DNA of 64,000 nucleotides from Halomonas sp. 7T (GTDB taxonomy: Bacteria; Pseudomonadota; Gammaproteobacteria; Pseudomonadales; Halomonadaceae): the NCBI RefSeq assembly GCF_025643255.1, contig NZ_CP087112.1, forward strand, positions 3,162,001-3,226,000, in the 5' to 3' direction. The translations under genes and the position numbers were made by a program. The first letter of the stretch is position 1. Each line of letters starts with the position of its first letter. The notes beneath the pieces are model-generated. The model made no database searches and had not been told where the DNA came from. It saw nothing but the letters and a program-made list of their open reading frames with translations. Of the stretch, positions 8,259 through 15,756 are shown in pieces.

Positions 8259-9434
8259 ATGCGTATTCATAAGGATTGGTCGGTACCCGCCATTACCGCT
8301 GGTTTTGTGGCGGTGCTCGTCTCTTACTCCGGCCCACTGGCTATCTTTTTCCAGGCGGCACAGAGTGCTGACATTTCAAGTGCGATGATGACCTCCTGGG
8401 TCTGGGCGATTTCAATCGGTGCGGCTGTGTCGGGCATTGTGCTTAGCCTATGGTTGAAAGTGCCGGTGGTCACCGCGTGGTCAGCACCGGGCACTGCGTT
8501 GCTGGTCACCCTGTTCCCTGGGCTATCGCTAAATGAAGCGGTGGGGGCTTACTTGACCGCGGCGCTGATTATTTTTGTCATTGGTGTAACCGGGTCGTTT
8601 GACCGCATTATTCGTTTAATTCCGCCGGGCATTGCCAGCGCCATGATGGCGGGCATTCTGTTTCAGTTCGGTGTGGGCGTGTTCGTTGCATTAGAGAGTG
8701 TGCCTACGCTGGCGGTTGGTATGATCATCGCCTACCTCGTGTTTAAGCGGCTAACGCCCCGCTATAGCTTGGTGCTGCTACTGGCGACGGGCGTTGCATT
8801 GGCGGTGGGTTTGGAAGGTGCAAGCCTTGAGGGCGTTTCCTTACAGCTTGCTGAGCCGCAGTTTATTCGCCCTGAGTGGACATGGAATGCCACGCTAAGC
8901 TTAGCGATTCCCCTTGTGCTGGTCAGCCTGACAGGGCAGTTTTTACCGGGCATGGCCATACTGCGTACGGCAGGCTACACCACCCCGGCTAAGCCGATTA
9001 TCACAGTGGCGAGTTTGACCTCGTTTATTACCGCCTTTTTTGGCGGTATTACCACGGTGATTGCGGCGATAACGGCGGCTATCTGCACCAGTAAAGAGGC
9101 CCACGAAGACCCGGAGAAACGCTATGTGGCGGGGGTAGCGAACGGGGTTTTCTACCTGATCGGCGGTGTTTTTGCGGGCACCATTGTGGCGCTGTTTACC
9201 TCATTACCGGCGGAGTTTATAGCGGTGCTGGCAGGACTTGCACTGATTGGCGCCATTACCAGTAATGTCAGCGCGTTTGCCGCTGAAAAGAGCCATCTTG
9301 AAGCCTCGGTGATGACCTTTATCGCGACGGCGTCAGGGGGCAGCTTTTTAGGGCTGGGCTCCGCCTTTTGGGGCGTGGTCGTGGGGGCGCTGGCCTATAA
9401 TGTGCTGCACCGGCGCTTTCGTCATACAGGCTAG
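8259..9434 (+). CDS. BenE-family transporter, copy 2
   Basis: A second BenE-type permease of 391 residues with about 11-12 membrane spans. It is clearly a paralogue, not a recent duplicate: it shares family features (ATW/TAWSAPGTALL-type start, alanine/glycine-rich helices) with copy 1 but little exact sequence. I prefer the ATG at 8259 over the TTG two codons upstream; neither has a strong ribosome-binding site. It lies beyond the terminator of copy 1 and converges with the LysR gene with a four-base overlap. Its substrate may be benzoate or a related aromatic acid. Confidence 0.85.
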   Translation: MRIHKDWSVPAITAGFVAVLVSYSGPLAIFFQAAQSADISSAMMTSWVWAISIGAAVSGIVLSLWLKVPVVTAWSAPGTALLVTLFPGLSLNEAVGAYLTAALIIFVIGVTGSFDRIIRLIPPGIASAMMAGILFQFGVGVFVALESVPTLAVGMIIAYLVFKRLTPRYSLVLLLATGVALAVGLEGASLEGVSLQLAEPQFIRPEWTWNATLSLAIPLVLVSLTGQFLPGMAILRTAGYTTPAKPIITVASLTSFITAFFGGITTVIAAITAAICTSKEAHEDPEKRYVAGVANGVFYLIGGVFAGTIVALFTSLPAEFIAVLAGLALIGAITSNVSAFAAEKSHLEASVMTFIATASGGSFLGLGSAFWGVVVGALAYNVLHRRFRHTG

Positions 9435-10333
9435 GGGTAACGCCCCGTGCGGCGGTTCTCGACCAGCACTTCTAAGATCGCATTGGCTTCTTGCATGATC
9501 GGCGAGGGTTTTTCACCGCGTCGGCGGCTGCAGATCACCGGGGTGGTCAGTGACTTATCCTCAAGCGAAACGAAGGTAATGCCTTCGCGCTGAACGCGTT
9601 TGACCTGCTCGGGTACCAGCGTAATCCCAATGCCGCAAGCCACGAGGCTTAATGCTGTTTGTAGCTCATTCGCTTCTTGCACAACGTCGACTTTTAGCCG
9701 CTGACGGCGAAAGATCCCCAGTATCATATCGGCCATGCTGGGGCGCGGCTTTGAGGGGAAAATAATCAGTGGGTAGTGCGCCAGCGCTTCGCAGTTGGGG
9801 GTGGTGCCCTCAAGGGGGTGGCCGAGGGGGAGGGCGGCGACCAAGGGCTCGTTAAACAGGATTTCCTGCTCTACTTCGGGGTCGTCGATGCGAAGCCGGC
9901 CAAAGCCGATATCGATTCTTCCTGCCTTCAGCGCTTGAATTTGTTGAATTGACGTCAGCTCAGCCAGCGAGAGTTCAAGGTTATCTCTTTGGCGCAAATC
10001 GCGCACCAGCGTGGGGAGCTGCCCATAAAACACCGACGGCACAAAGCCGATGCCAAACAGCGTGCGCTGGCTGCGTGCCATGCGTCTTGTCGCGTCAGTA
10101 GTGGCCTCTACTTTTTCTAAAATTTGTAGCGCATGCTGCTGAAAAAAGACCCCAGCGGGTGTCAGGCGTAAACCTCGGGAGCTACGCTCAAATAGCTCGG
10201 TGCCGACTTCCTGCTCTAGCTGTTTAATCTGGCGGGAAAGCGGCGGCTGCGACATGTGCAGTCGTTCAGCGGCGCAGGTGAGGTTAAGTTCTTCGGCGAC
10301 AACACAAAAATACCTCAGGTGGCGTAGTTCCAT
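9431..10333 (-). CDS. catR: LysR-type regulator of the cat/ben genes (CatR/CatM/BenM group)
   Basis: The 300-residue protein has an N-terminal winged helix-turn-helix (about 1-60, with the SQPPLSRQIKQLEQEVG region typical of CatM/BenM) and a periplasmic-binding-protein-like effector domain. In this group cis,cis-muconate, and for BenM also benzoate, is the effector. A perfect ATAC-N7-GTAT box overlaps its translation start region (10335-10349), suggesting autoregulation, and an identical pattern lies before catB. Unlike the usual divergent catR-catB layout, it sits at the far end of the cluster in convergent orientation. Confidence 0.88.
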   Translation of the reverse strand: MELRHLRYFCVVAEELNLTCAAERLHMSQPPLSRQIKQLEQEVGTELFERSSRGLRLTPAGVFFQQHALQILEKVEATTDATRRMARSQRTLFGIGFVPSVFYGQLPTLVRDLRQRDNLELSLAELTSIQQIQALKAGRIDIGFGRLRIDDPEVEQEILFNEPLVAALPLGHPLEGTTPNCEALAHYPLIIFPSKPRPSMADMILGIFRRQRLKVDVVQEANELQTALSLVACGIGITLVPEQVKRVQREGITFVSLEDKSLTTPVICSRRRGEKPSPIMQEANAILEVLVENRRTGRYP

Positions 10334-10334
10334 G

Positions 10335-10349
10335 ATACCTCCTAGGTAT
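10335..10349 (+). promoter_or_regulatory. CatM/BenM-type operator box at the LysR gene start
   Basis: ATAC-CTCCTAG-GTAT, a second perfect ATAC-N7-GTAT match, begins two bases upstream of the LysR start codon on the opposite strand. Its position predicts repression of the regulator's own gene. Part of the box (AGGAGG read on the minus strand) is also a good ribosome-binding site for the LysR gene, so the two functions overlap. Confidence 0.75.
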
Positions 10350-10357
10350 GAGCAGCT

Positions 10358-10376
10358 ACTTAAACAATATTGGTTT
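10358..10376 (+). promoter_or_regulatory. Second copy of the 19-base motif seen upstream of catB
   Basis: Identical over 19 bases to 323-341, and also eight bases beyond an ATAC-N7-GTAT box. It points away from the LysR gene, toward the universal stress gene at 10637. Confidence 0.7.
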
Positions 10377-10636
10377 TGTCGTGAGGTTACTTACAAGCTA
10401 ACAGAGCGCAAAAGTAACCAGAATGTCTAGAGATCAGCGGGTAATTGACACCGTACAAGCGCTCAATCGTGGCTGCCGTCGCGCTATTTGATGCGTAACA
10501 GGGCGTTGGGCCAGCTAGGCGAAGGTCGTTAGCATTATATAACGTCCACTAACACTATCAGTATTTAAGCGTTTGAAAATTAGATATTTTCTACGACTTT
10601 AGTAATAACAACAGACACCATAGGAGTGATCCAATA
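10377..10636. other. Intergenic stretch between the LysR operator and the usp gene
   Basis: No ORF, RNA gene or clear terminator is seen. The last 80 bases are A/T-rich and probably hold the usp promoter, but no consensus promoter stands out. A ribosome-binding site (AGGAG) precedes the usp start. Confidence 0.5.
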
Positions 10637-11080
10637 ATGTATAACCGTATCCTAGTGCCGATTGATGGCTCTGCTCATTCTCAGCACGCCCTACGTATCG
10701 CTTGTCAGCTCTTAGAGGGCAACGATTCAACACTTCACCTACTGCATGTGCCCGAAGCGCTGACCTATGCGGCGACATTGGTCTGGGGGCTTGGCGCTGT
10801 CAATGCGGAGGCCTCTAATGGTGAGCGCGAAGCGCTCGGTAAGCAGCTGTTAGAACAAGCGGCAAAATCAGCCGCAGAGTATGGCGCTCGGCATGTGGAG
10901 AATCAGTTGATACAAGGCGACCCGGTACGGGTGATATTAGCCACCGCTGAGGAGTGCCATGCAGATGCCATCGTCATGGGCAGTCGCGGGCTAAGTGATT
11001 TAGGCGGCGTGGTGATTGGCAGTGTGTCACACAAAGTGAGCCACCTCGCTAAGTGCCATGTGATTACCGCGAGCCAGTAG
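10637..11080 (+). CDS. Universal stress protein, single UspA domain
   Basis: The 147-residue protein begins with the UspA signature (YNRILVPIDGS). It ends with the nucleotide-binding loop pattern G-x2-G-x9-G-(S/T) (GSRGLSDLGGVVIGSVSHKV), so ATP binding is likely. These small cytoplasmic proteins are linked to stress survival; the specific role here is unknown. It is monocistronic: preceded by a long intergenic region and followed by a bidirectional terminator. It is one of three Usp genes in the window. Confidence 0.9.
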   Translation: MYNRILVPIDGSAHSQHALRIACQLLEGNDSTLHLLHVPEALTYAATLVWGLGAVNAEASNGEREALGKQLLEQAAKSAAEYGARHVENQLIQGDPVRVILATAEECHADAIVMGSRGLSDLGGVVIGSVSHKVSHLAKCHVITASQ

Positions 11081-11094
11081 CTTTCGTGAGCAAC

Positions 11095-11123
11095 AAAAAA
11101 GGGTGCCGGTTAGGCACCCTTTT
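11095..11123. terminator. Bidirectional terminator between usp and hemY
   Basis: AAAAAA-GGGTGCC, loop GGTTA, GGCACCC-TTTT. A/T tracts flank both sides of a seven-pair stem, so it can end usp on the plus strand and the hem operon on the minus strand. Confidence 0.88.
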
Positions 11124-11145
11124 CGGTGGTCGCTTTTTAACAGCG

Positions 11146-12411
11146 TTAAGCGCTTTTCTTAACAGCTTTGTTTGGCTCACTTTGCTTGCTGTCATTGGCA
11201 TCGCTTGGCTGAGGCAGCGAAGGCAGTGACTTAGCCAGCATATCCACGCTATGACGGTAGTAGAGTTGGCTCTTGTTATGCTCACCCATGCTGGCGTAGA
11301 GGCGGGCAAGCTCAGCACATACTTCGCCATTGGGGCGCTGGCGCTGGCTGGCTTCAAAGTATTCTAGCGCTTTTTCCCACTGGCCAATACGCAGCGACAG
11401 GCGGCCGCAGGCCAACAGCAGTTCTGGGTCGTTGGGGCGCTCTTGCAGCCATTTCTCTGCTTTCACCAGCTGACGTGCGGCATCGACGTTAAGCAGGCCG
11501 TAACGTTTCACCAGGCGCGCATCCCAGTGATGATCCAGCGAGTGATTGAGCAGTCGCTCAGCGATAGGCTCTTCGTTCGACTGGAGCAGTGCTTCGGTAT
11601 AGAGCACGATCAGCTCGGTATTCCCACGCAGGTAGTCCGGCATATCGGCCCATAGCCCGCGCACGCGCTCGATATTGGTGGGGTTCTTGGCTTCAAATAC
11701 GATCAGCTCACGGTAAGCTTTGAACTCGAGCTGCTCACGCTCTTGCTGGGTAATCAGCTTTTGCGCGGCGAGACGTGGAATCAGGCGGCGTAGCCCTTCC
11801 CAATCGTTAACGCTGAGATGCACCTGTTTAAGCATCTTGAGCACTTGGGGGTGGTTGGACAGTTTCTTATCCAAACGATTAAGGATCGCTAGCGCATCTT
11901 CGGGCTGCTGACGGTCGATCATTAGCTGCGCTTGCATTAGGCCTATCGCGGTATCTGCACCTTCGGTTGTGAGCTGTGCTTGGTTCAAATGCTCCTGGGA
12001 CTTCTCGTGATGGCCCTGATAGTGGGCGGCCAACGCCGCCGATAGGTAGTTCACCAGCGGCGTGCTGGAGTCGTTAGCGGCGTGTACTAGGGTTTTCTCC
12101 GCTTTCTTCCAGCGGCCTTCGGTGAGCGCCACCAAACCACGCACGGTGCGTTTCATGGCACGGCGATTACGGGCGCGGCTGTTCCAGGTACGGAAGCGGC
12201 CCATCGGACGAATAATCCCCGTCAGCAGGCGCAGCGTAAAGTGCAGCACGATAAACGCACCCAGCAGCAGGACTAAGCCGAACCAGAACGAGGTCTGTAC
12301 TGAGGTTTCACCGACACGAATTAGCCAGTAGCCGGGCACCGCCATCATCAGGTGCCCAAATAGGGCACCTACGGCAAGGCCTGCGACAATAAGAAGGATG
12401 AGTTTTCTCAT
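11146..12411 (-). CDS. hemY: HemY, membrane-anchored TPR protein of the hem operon
   Basis: A 421-residue protein with two N-terminal membrane segments (about 5-25 and 40-62) and an alpha-helical, TPR-rich cytoplasmic remainder. This is the gammaproteobacterial HemY, not the protoporphyrinogen oxidase of the same name in Bacillus. Its exact role in late haem synthesis is not firmly established; it is thought to organise or regulate the pathway at the membrane. It is the last gene of hemC-hemD-hemX-hemY and overlaps hemX by four bases. Confidence 0.88.
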   Translation of the reverse strand: MRKLILLIVAGLAVGALFGHLMMAVPGYWLIRVGETSVQTSFWFGLVLLLGAFIVLHFTLRLLTGIIRPMGRFRTWNSRARNRRAMKRTVRGLVALTEGRWKKAEKTLVHAANDSSTPLVNYLSAALAAHYQGHHEKSQEHLNQAQLTTEGADTAIGLMQAQLMIDRQQPEDALAILNRLDKKLSNHPQVLKMLKQVHLSVNDWEGLRRLIPRLAAQKLITQQEREQLEFKAYRELIVFEAKNPTNIERVRGLWADMPDYLRGNTELIVLYTEALLQSNEEPIAERLLNHSLDHHWDARLVKRYGLLNVDAARQLVKAEKWLQERPNDPELLLACGRLSLRIGQWEKALEYFEASQRQRPNGEVCAELARLYASMGEHNKSQLYYRHSVDMLAKSLPSLPQPSDANDSKQSEPNKAVKKSA

Positions 12412-13883
12412 GCTTCACCTCCGCCTTGGCGGCGCGACTCAAAGCGGTTTTCAATGAAGTTCGCGAGTGCCTGCTGCGACGCGCTGATATCGGGTAGCTC
12501 TGGCGTTACCTCGGTTTGCTTTAGCTCTTCTAGGCGAGTCATGACGCTCTGTGTCTCTTCACGCTCGGTATCGTAGTAGCCGTTAAGCAGTTCCAAGGCT
12601 TTATCAAGGCTTGCTTCATAAAGTTCCTGCTCTTCTTTGAGTAGGGCGAGCTGCGACTGCTCAAGCACGAGGCGCAGGCTTTGGCGCAGGTAGGTCTCTT
12701 GCTCTGGAGTAATCAGCGTTTCCAGCGCTTCGTCGTGGTGACGAATGACAACCAGATCTTTTAGCTCTTCGCCAAAGCGTGCGAGCTGGCGCTGAAAGCT
12801 GCCGCTAGGCGGTTGTTCGATGCCCGACGTGACGGCACGCTCTTCCACTTCCTGGGAAAGACGTAGGCCAGCGATGCGTTCTTGCTGGGCGTTTAGCGCT
12901 AAATAAATACCGGTACGGTCAACACGGGGTACCGCATCAAGCGCGGCCAGCTCGTTGGCAATCTCACGACGCACCGCGGTCAGTGCGGGGTTATCGGCGT
13001 CCACCAGGCGGGCGTCAGCGGTACGCAGCAGCGCCGCTGCACCGTCAACATCGCCTTCCAGCTGTAGGCGCTGATTCGCTAAGCGCAGCAGGTAGGCGGC
13101 TTCGGCATGTAGCCAGTCGCGCTCGTCGGTTTCCTGCTCTTGGGAGAGCTGTGCCAGCACGTCATCCAGGGTGCTGTTCATTTCGCTACGATAGCTGTCT
13201 AGCTCGCTGCGCAGCTCGCTCAGGGTGCCTTCTAGCGCTTGGCTGCGCTCGGCTTCGCCACTTTCGATCCGCGACTCAAGTTCGCTAACAGCCTGCTGTG
13301 ACGCGCTGCTTTGGGTCTGTTGGGTAAGTGCATCAATGCGCTGCTGCTGGCTATCCAGACGCTGCCAACCTTGCCAAGCAACGACGGCTAAGGCCACTGC
13401 CAGGATAATCACCAGCGCGATGGCGAGAACGCCACCTTTGCCGCTACCGTTGTTAACGTGACTGTTTCCGCCGCCATTGCCGCCGTTTCCGCTACCTGAG
13501 GCGCGACTCGCATGGCCTCCTCCGTTCGAGGCGGACTGGGTGGTGGTGCCTTTGGCGCTGCTGTTGGCGCTCGATGGACTGCTCACAGCCGCTTGCTTGG
13601 GGGCGGGTTCGTCTTTTTTAGTGCTGCTGGTGTGTGCTTCCGGTGCGGCACTGGTGGTGTCTTTTTTAGTATCGGCGGGTGGGTGGCCGCCTTTATTGCT
13701 ATTGCGTCGCCGGGAACGGCTGTTCTTAGCGGCGTAAGAAGAGGATGCCGAGCTAGTGCTTGACCCCGTAGGCTCGCTATTGGAAGAGGCGGATACGGCG
13801 GTATCGCTCTGCGTCGCGCCCTCTTGGGATGCATCGGCAGGCGACTTGTGTACGCCTTCCTGATCGTTTAGTTGTTTGCTCAT
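12408..13883 (-). CDS. hemX: HemX, membrane protein of the hem operon
   Basis: The 491-residue protein starts with a long low-complexity Ser/Ala/Thr/Gly/Lys region (about 1-150) with a glycine- and asparagine-rich end. One membrane segment (about 152-172) follows, then a coiled-coil and helical HemX domain. HemX is annotated as an uroporphyrinogen-III methyltransferase-like protein, but the family lacks a methyltransferase fold and its function is unproven. The low-complexity part is longer than in E. coli HemX. It is flanked by hemD (16 bases) and hemY (four-base overlap). Confidence 0.87.
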   Translation of the reverse strand: MSKQLNDQEGVHKSPADASQEGATQSDTAVSASSNSEPTGSSTSSASSSYAAKNSRSRRRNSNKGGHPPADTKKDTTSAAPEAHTSSTKKDEPAPKQAAVSSPSSANSSAKGTTTQSASNGGGHASRASGSGNGGNGGGNSHVNNGSGKGGVLAIALVIILAVALAVVAWQGWQRLDSQQQRIDALTQQTQSSASQQAVSELESRIESGEAERSQALEGTLSELRSELDSYRSEMNSTLDDVLAQLSQEQETDERDWLHAEAAYLLRLANQRLQLEGDVDGAAALLRTADARLVDADNPALTAVRREIANELAALDAVPRVDRTGIYLALNAQQERIAGLRLSQEVEERAVTSGIEQPPSGSFQRQLARFGEELKDLVVIRHHDEALETLITPEQETYLRQSLRLVLEQSQLALLKEEQELYEASLDKALELLNGYYDTEREETQSVMTRLEELKQTEVTPELPDISASQQALANFIENRFESRRQGGGEA

Positions 13884-13899
13884 CTGTCGCTAGCCCTTA

Positions 13900-14679
13900 T
13901 TAAGTTCCTTGATCGACATCGGCACCCTTTGGGTTGCAGGACCGATCCAACGCGGCTGCTAGTGCAGCCGGCGTTGCTCCCGACGCCACCTTGAGGTCAC
14001 AAAAACCCAGTTTACCGGCCAGTGTAGCTAAACGGTGACTGGAAACGATTAGCGGTTGGTTCAACGCTGCTTGATCACACCATTTTGCCAGATGTTCAAG
14101 CAGTTCGCCGCTGGTAACGATTAACGCCCGGTAATCGCCATTTTTAAGATGTTGCTGCATAGCCGCCGAGGGCGGTTGATAAACCCGCCGATACACTTCT
14201 ATGCGGGTAACGTGCGCGCCGCGTGCAGCCAATGTCTCAGTGAGGAGCGTGCGGCCGCCTTCACCTGCTACTAACAGCACCCGCTGATGGGGCAACGTTT
14301 TAAGCGAGGCCAGCGCCAGCAGCGCTTCACTGGTATCTTCACCGCGTGCCGGTGAGGGAATGTGGACGCGCACCCCCAGCAGGTTATGCAGGGTCTCAGC
14401 AGTGGCGCTGCCTACACTGTAGTAATCAATCCCTACGGGAAGCTGCGGCCAATAACGATCCAACGCGTCGCTTAAACAGTTGGCGGCGAAGGGGCTGACT
14501 ACTACTATCTTATGGTACTGATCAATATCCAGCCAGATTCTGCGCTGTGCCGGTGTTTCCGGCAGCGCTTCAAGCTGCATAACATCAAGGGGTTCTACCC
14601 AGGCGCCTTGGGCACGCAGCGCGACGGCAAGCGCTTCACCGCGTTCTCCAGGACGACAAATCAGTACCGGCTGGGTCAT
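13900..14679 (-). CDS. hemD: Uroporphyrinogen-III synthase HemD
   Basis: Cyclises hydroxymethylbilane to uroporphyrinogen III with inversion of ring D. The 259-residue protein matches the family's length and two-lobed pattern, with the moderately conserved stretches around [16 protein letters not shown] and LIVTSGELL. HemD sequences vary widely, so the assignment leans on the position: its start overlaps the hemC stop by four bases, and hemX follows. Confidence 0.9.
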   Translation of the reverse strand: MTQPVLICRPGERGEALAVALRAQGAWVEPLDVMQLEALPETPAQRRIWLDIDQYHKIVVVSPFAANCLSDALDRYWPQLPVGIDYYSVGSATAETLHNLLGVRVHIPSPARGEDTSEALLALASLKTLPHQRVLLVAGEGGRTLLTETLAARGAHVTRIEVYRRVYQPPSAAMQQHLKNGDYRALIVTSGELLEHLAKWCDQAALNQPLIVSSHRLATLAGKLGFCDLKVASGATPAALAAALDRSCNPKGADVDQGT

Positions 14680-15620
14680 ACGTTGCGGCCGTAAACCTCG
14701 GCTAGAATATCGCCAGCGCCTTGGTCAAGCAGATCTTCCGCCACACGAATACCGAGTGCTTCCGGCTCATGAATGGAGCCACTGCCTTCAGCCCGCAGCA
14801 CTTCGGTGCCTTCAGGGTTGCCGACTAAGCCGCGTAGCCAAATGGTTTCATTGGCTTTGTCGAGAACTGCATGGCCACCGATAGGCACTTGGCAGCCGCC
14901 TTCTAAGCGGGTGTTCATGGCCCGTTCGGCGCGCACGCGGGTGGCGGTGTCAGGGTCATCCAGAGGGGCCAGCAAACCGATCAGTTCCGGGTCGTGCAAA
15001 CGGCACTCAATTCCCAGCGCTCCTTGACCACAGGCAGGTAGACAAATTTCAGGGGGTAAGGCTTGGGCGATACGTGCGTCAAGGCCTAAACGCTGCAGGC
15101 CAGAGGTGGCCAGGATAATGGCATCAAATTCGCCATCGTCGAGTTTGCCAAGGCGAGTTTGTACGTTGCCGCGCAGGTTTAGAATCTGCAGATCTGGTCG
15201 GGCCTCGCGCATTTGCAGGCCACGGCGCAGACTAGCGGTACCAATACGGGCGCCCTCCGGCAGCTCGTCGATGCTTTTATAGTGATTGGAAACAAAGGCA
15301 TCGGTGGGGTCAGCGCCATCTAAAATCACCGAAAGGCCAAGACCCTCTGGGAAATGCATGGGCACATCTTTCATGGAGTGCACGGCGATATCTGCGCGGC
15401 CATCCAGCATGGCGTCTTCTAACTCTTTGACAAATAGCCCTTTACCGCCAATTTTCGAGAGCGGCGTGTCGAGGATTTTATCCCCTTTAGTAGAGAGCGG
15501 AACCAGCTCGACTTCCAAACCGCTGTGTGCTGCCATCAAACGGTCGCGGACATACTCGGCCTGCCACATGGCCAACTGGCTTTTACGCGTGGCAATGCGC
15601 AATTTAGTGATGGTTGACAC
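14676..15620 (-). CDS. hemC: Porphobilinogen deaminase HemC
   Basis: Polymerises four porphobilinogen molecules to hydroxymethylbilane. With a GTG start at 15620 the protein has 314 residues, the normal length. A GGGAG site lies a few bases upstream of this GTG, so I prefer it to the ATG at 15650, which would also overlap the divergent gene. The dipyrromethane-cofactor cysteine C243 is present in GGCQVPIGG, as are the substrate-binding arginines in TASLRRGLQ. Confidence 0.93.
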   Translation of the reverse strand: MSTITKLRIATRKSQLAMWQAEYVRDRLMAAHSGLEVELVPLSTKGDKILDTPLSKIGGKGLFVKELEDAMLDGRADIAVHSMKDVPMHFPEGLGLSVILDGADPTDAFVSNHYKSIDELPEGARIGTASLRRGLQMREARPDLQILNLRGNVQTRLGKLDDGEFDAIILATSGLQRLGLDARIAQALPPEICLPACGQGALGIECRLHDPELIGLLAPLDDPDTATRVRAERAMNTRLEGGCQVPIGGHAVLDKANETIWLRGLVGNPEGTEVLRAEGSGSIHEPEALGIRVAEDLLDQGAGDILAEVYGRNV

Positions 15621-15756
15621 GTTATTCTCCCTTGGCCGCTGACACGGCATGTCGAACTATGATAAGTCTCATGATAAAGCACCCAGCCGCACAGTAAAAA
15701 TAACGGCTAAATTAAAACGTAGCGCTGAAACGCGTTTTACATTTTTAGGAAACACG

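Noticed and set aside
13477..13763. Open frames opposite the hemX low-complexity region
   Set aside because: They are by-products of repetitive Ser/Ala/Gly codons on the other strand, with no start signals and no recognisable protein.
15649..15756. Upstream start for the LOV-GGDEF-EAL protein
   Set aside because: The 36 extra residues are basic and not domain-like, and the ATG at 15757 has a better ribosome-binding site.
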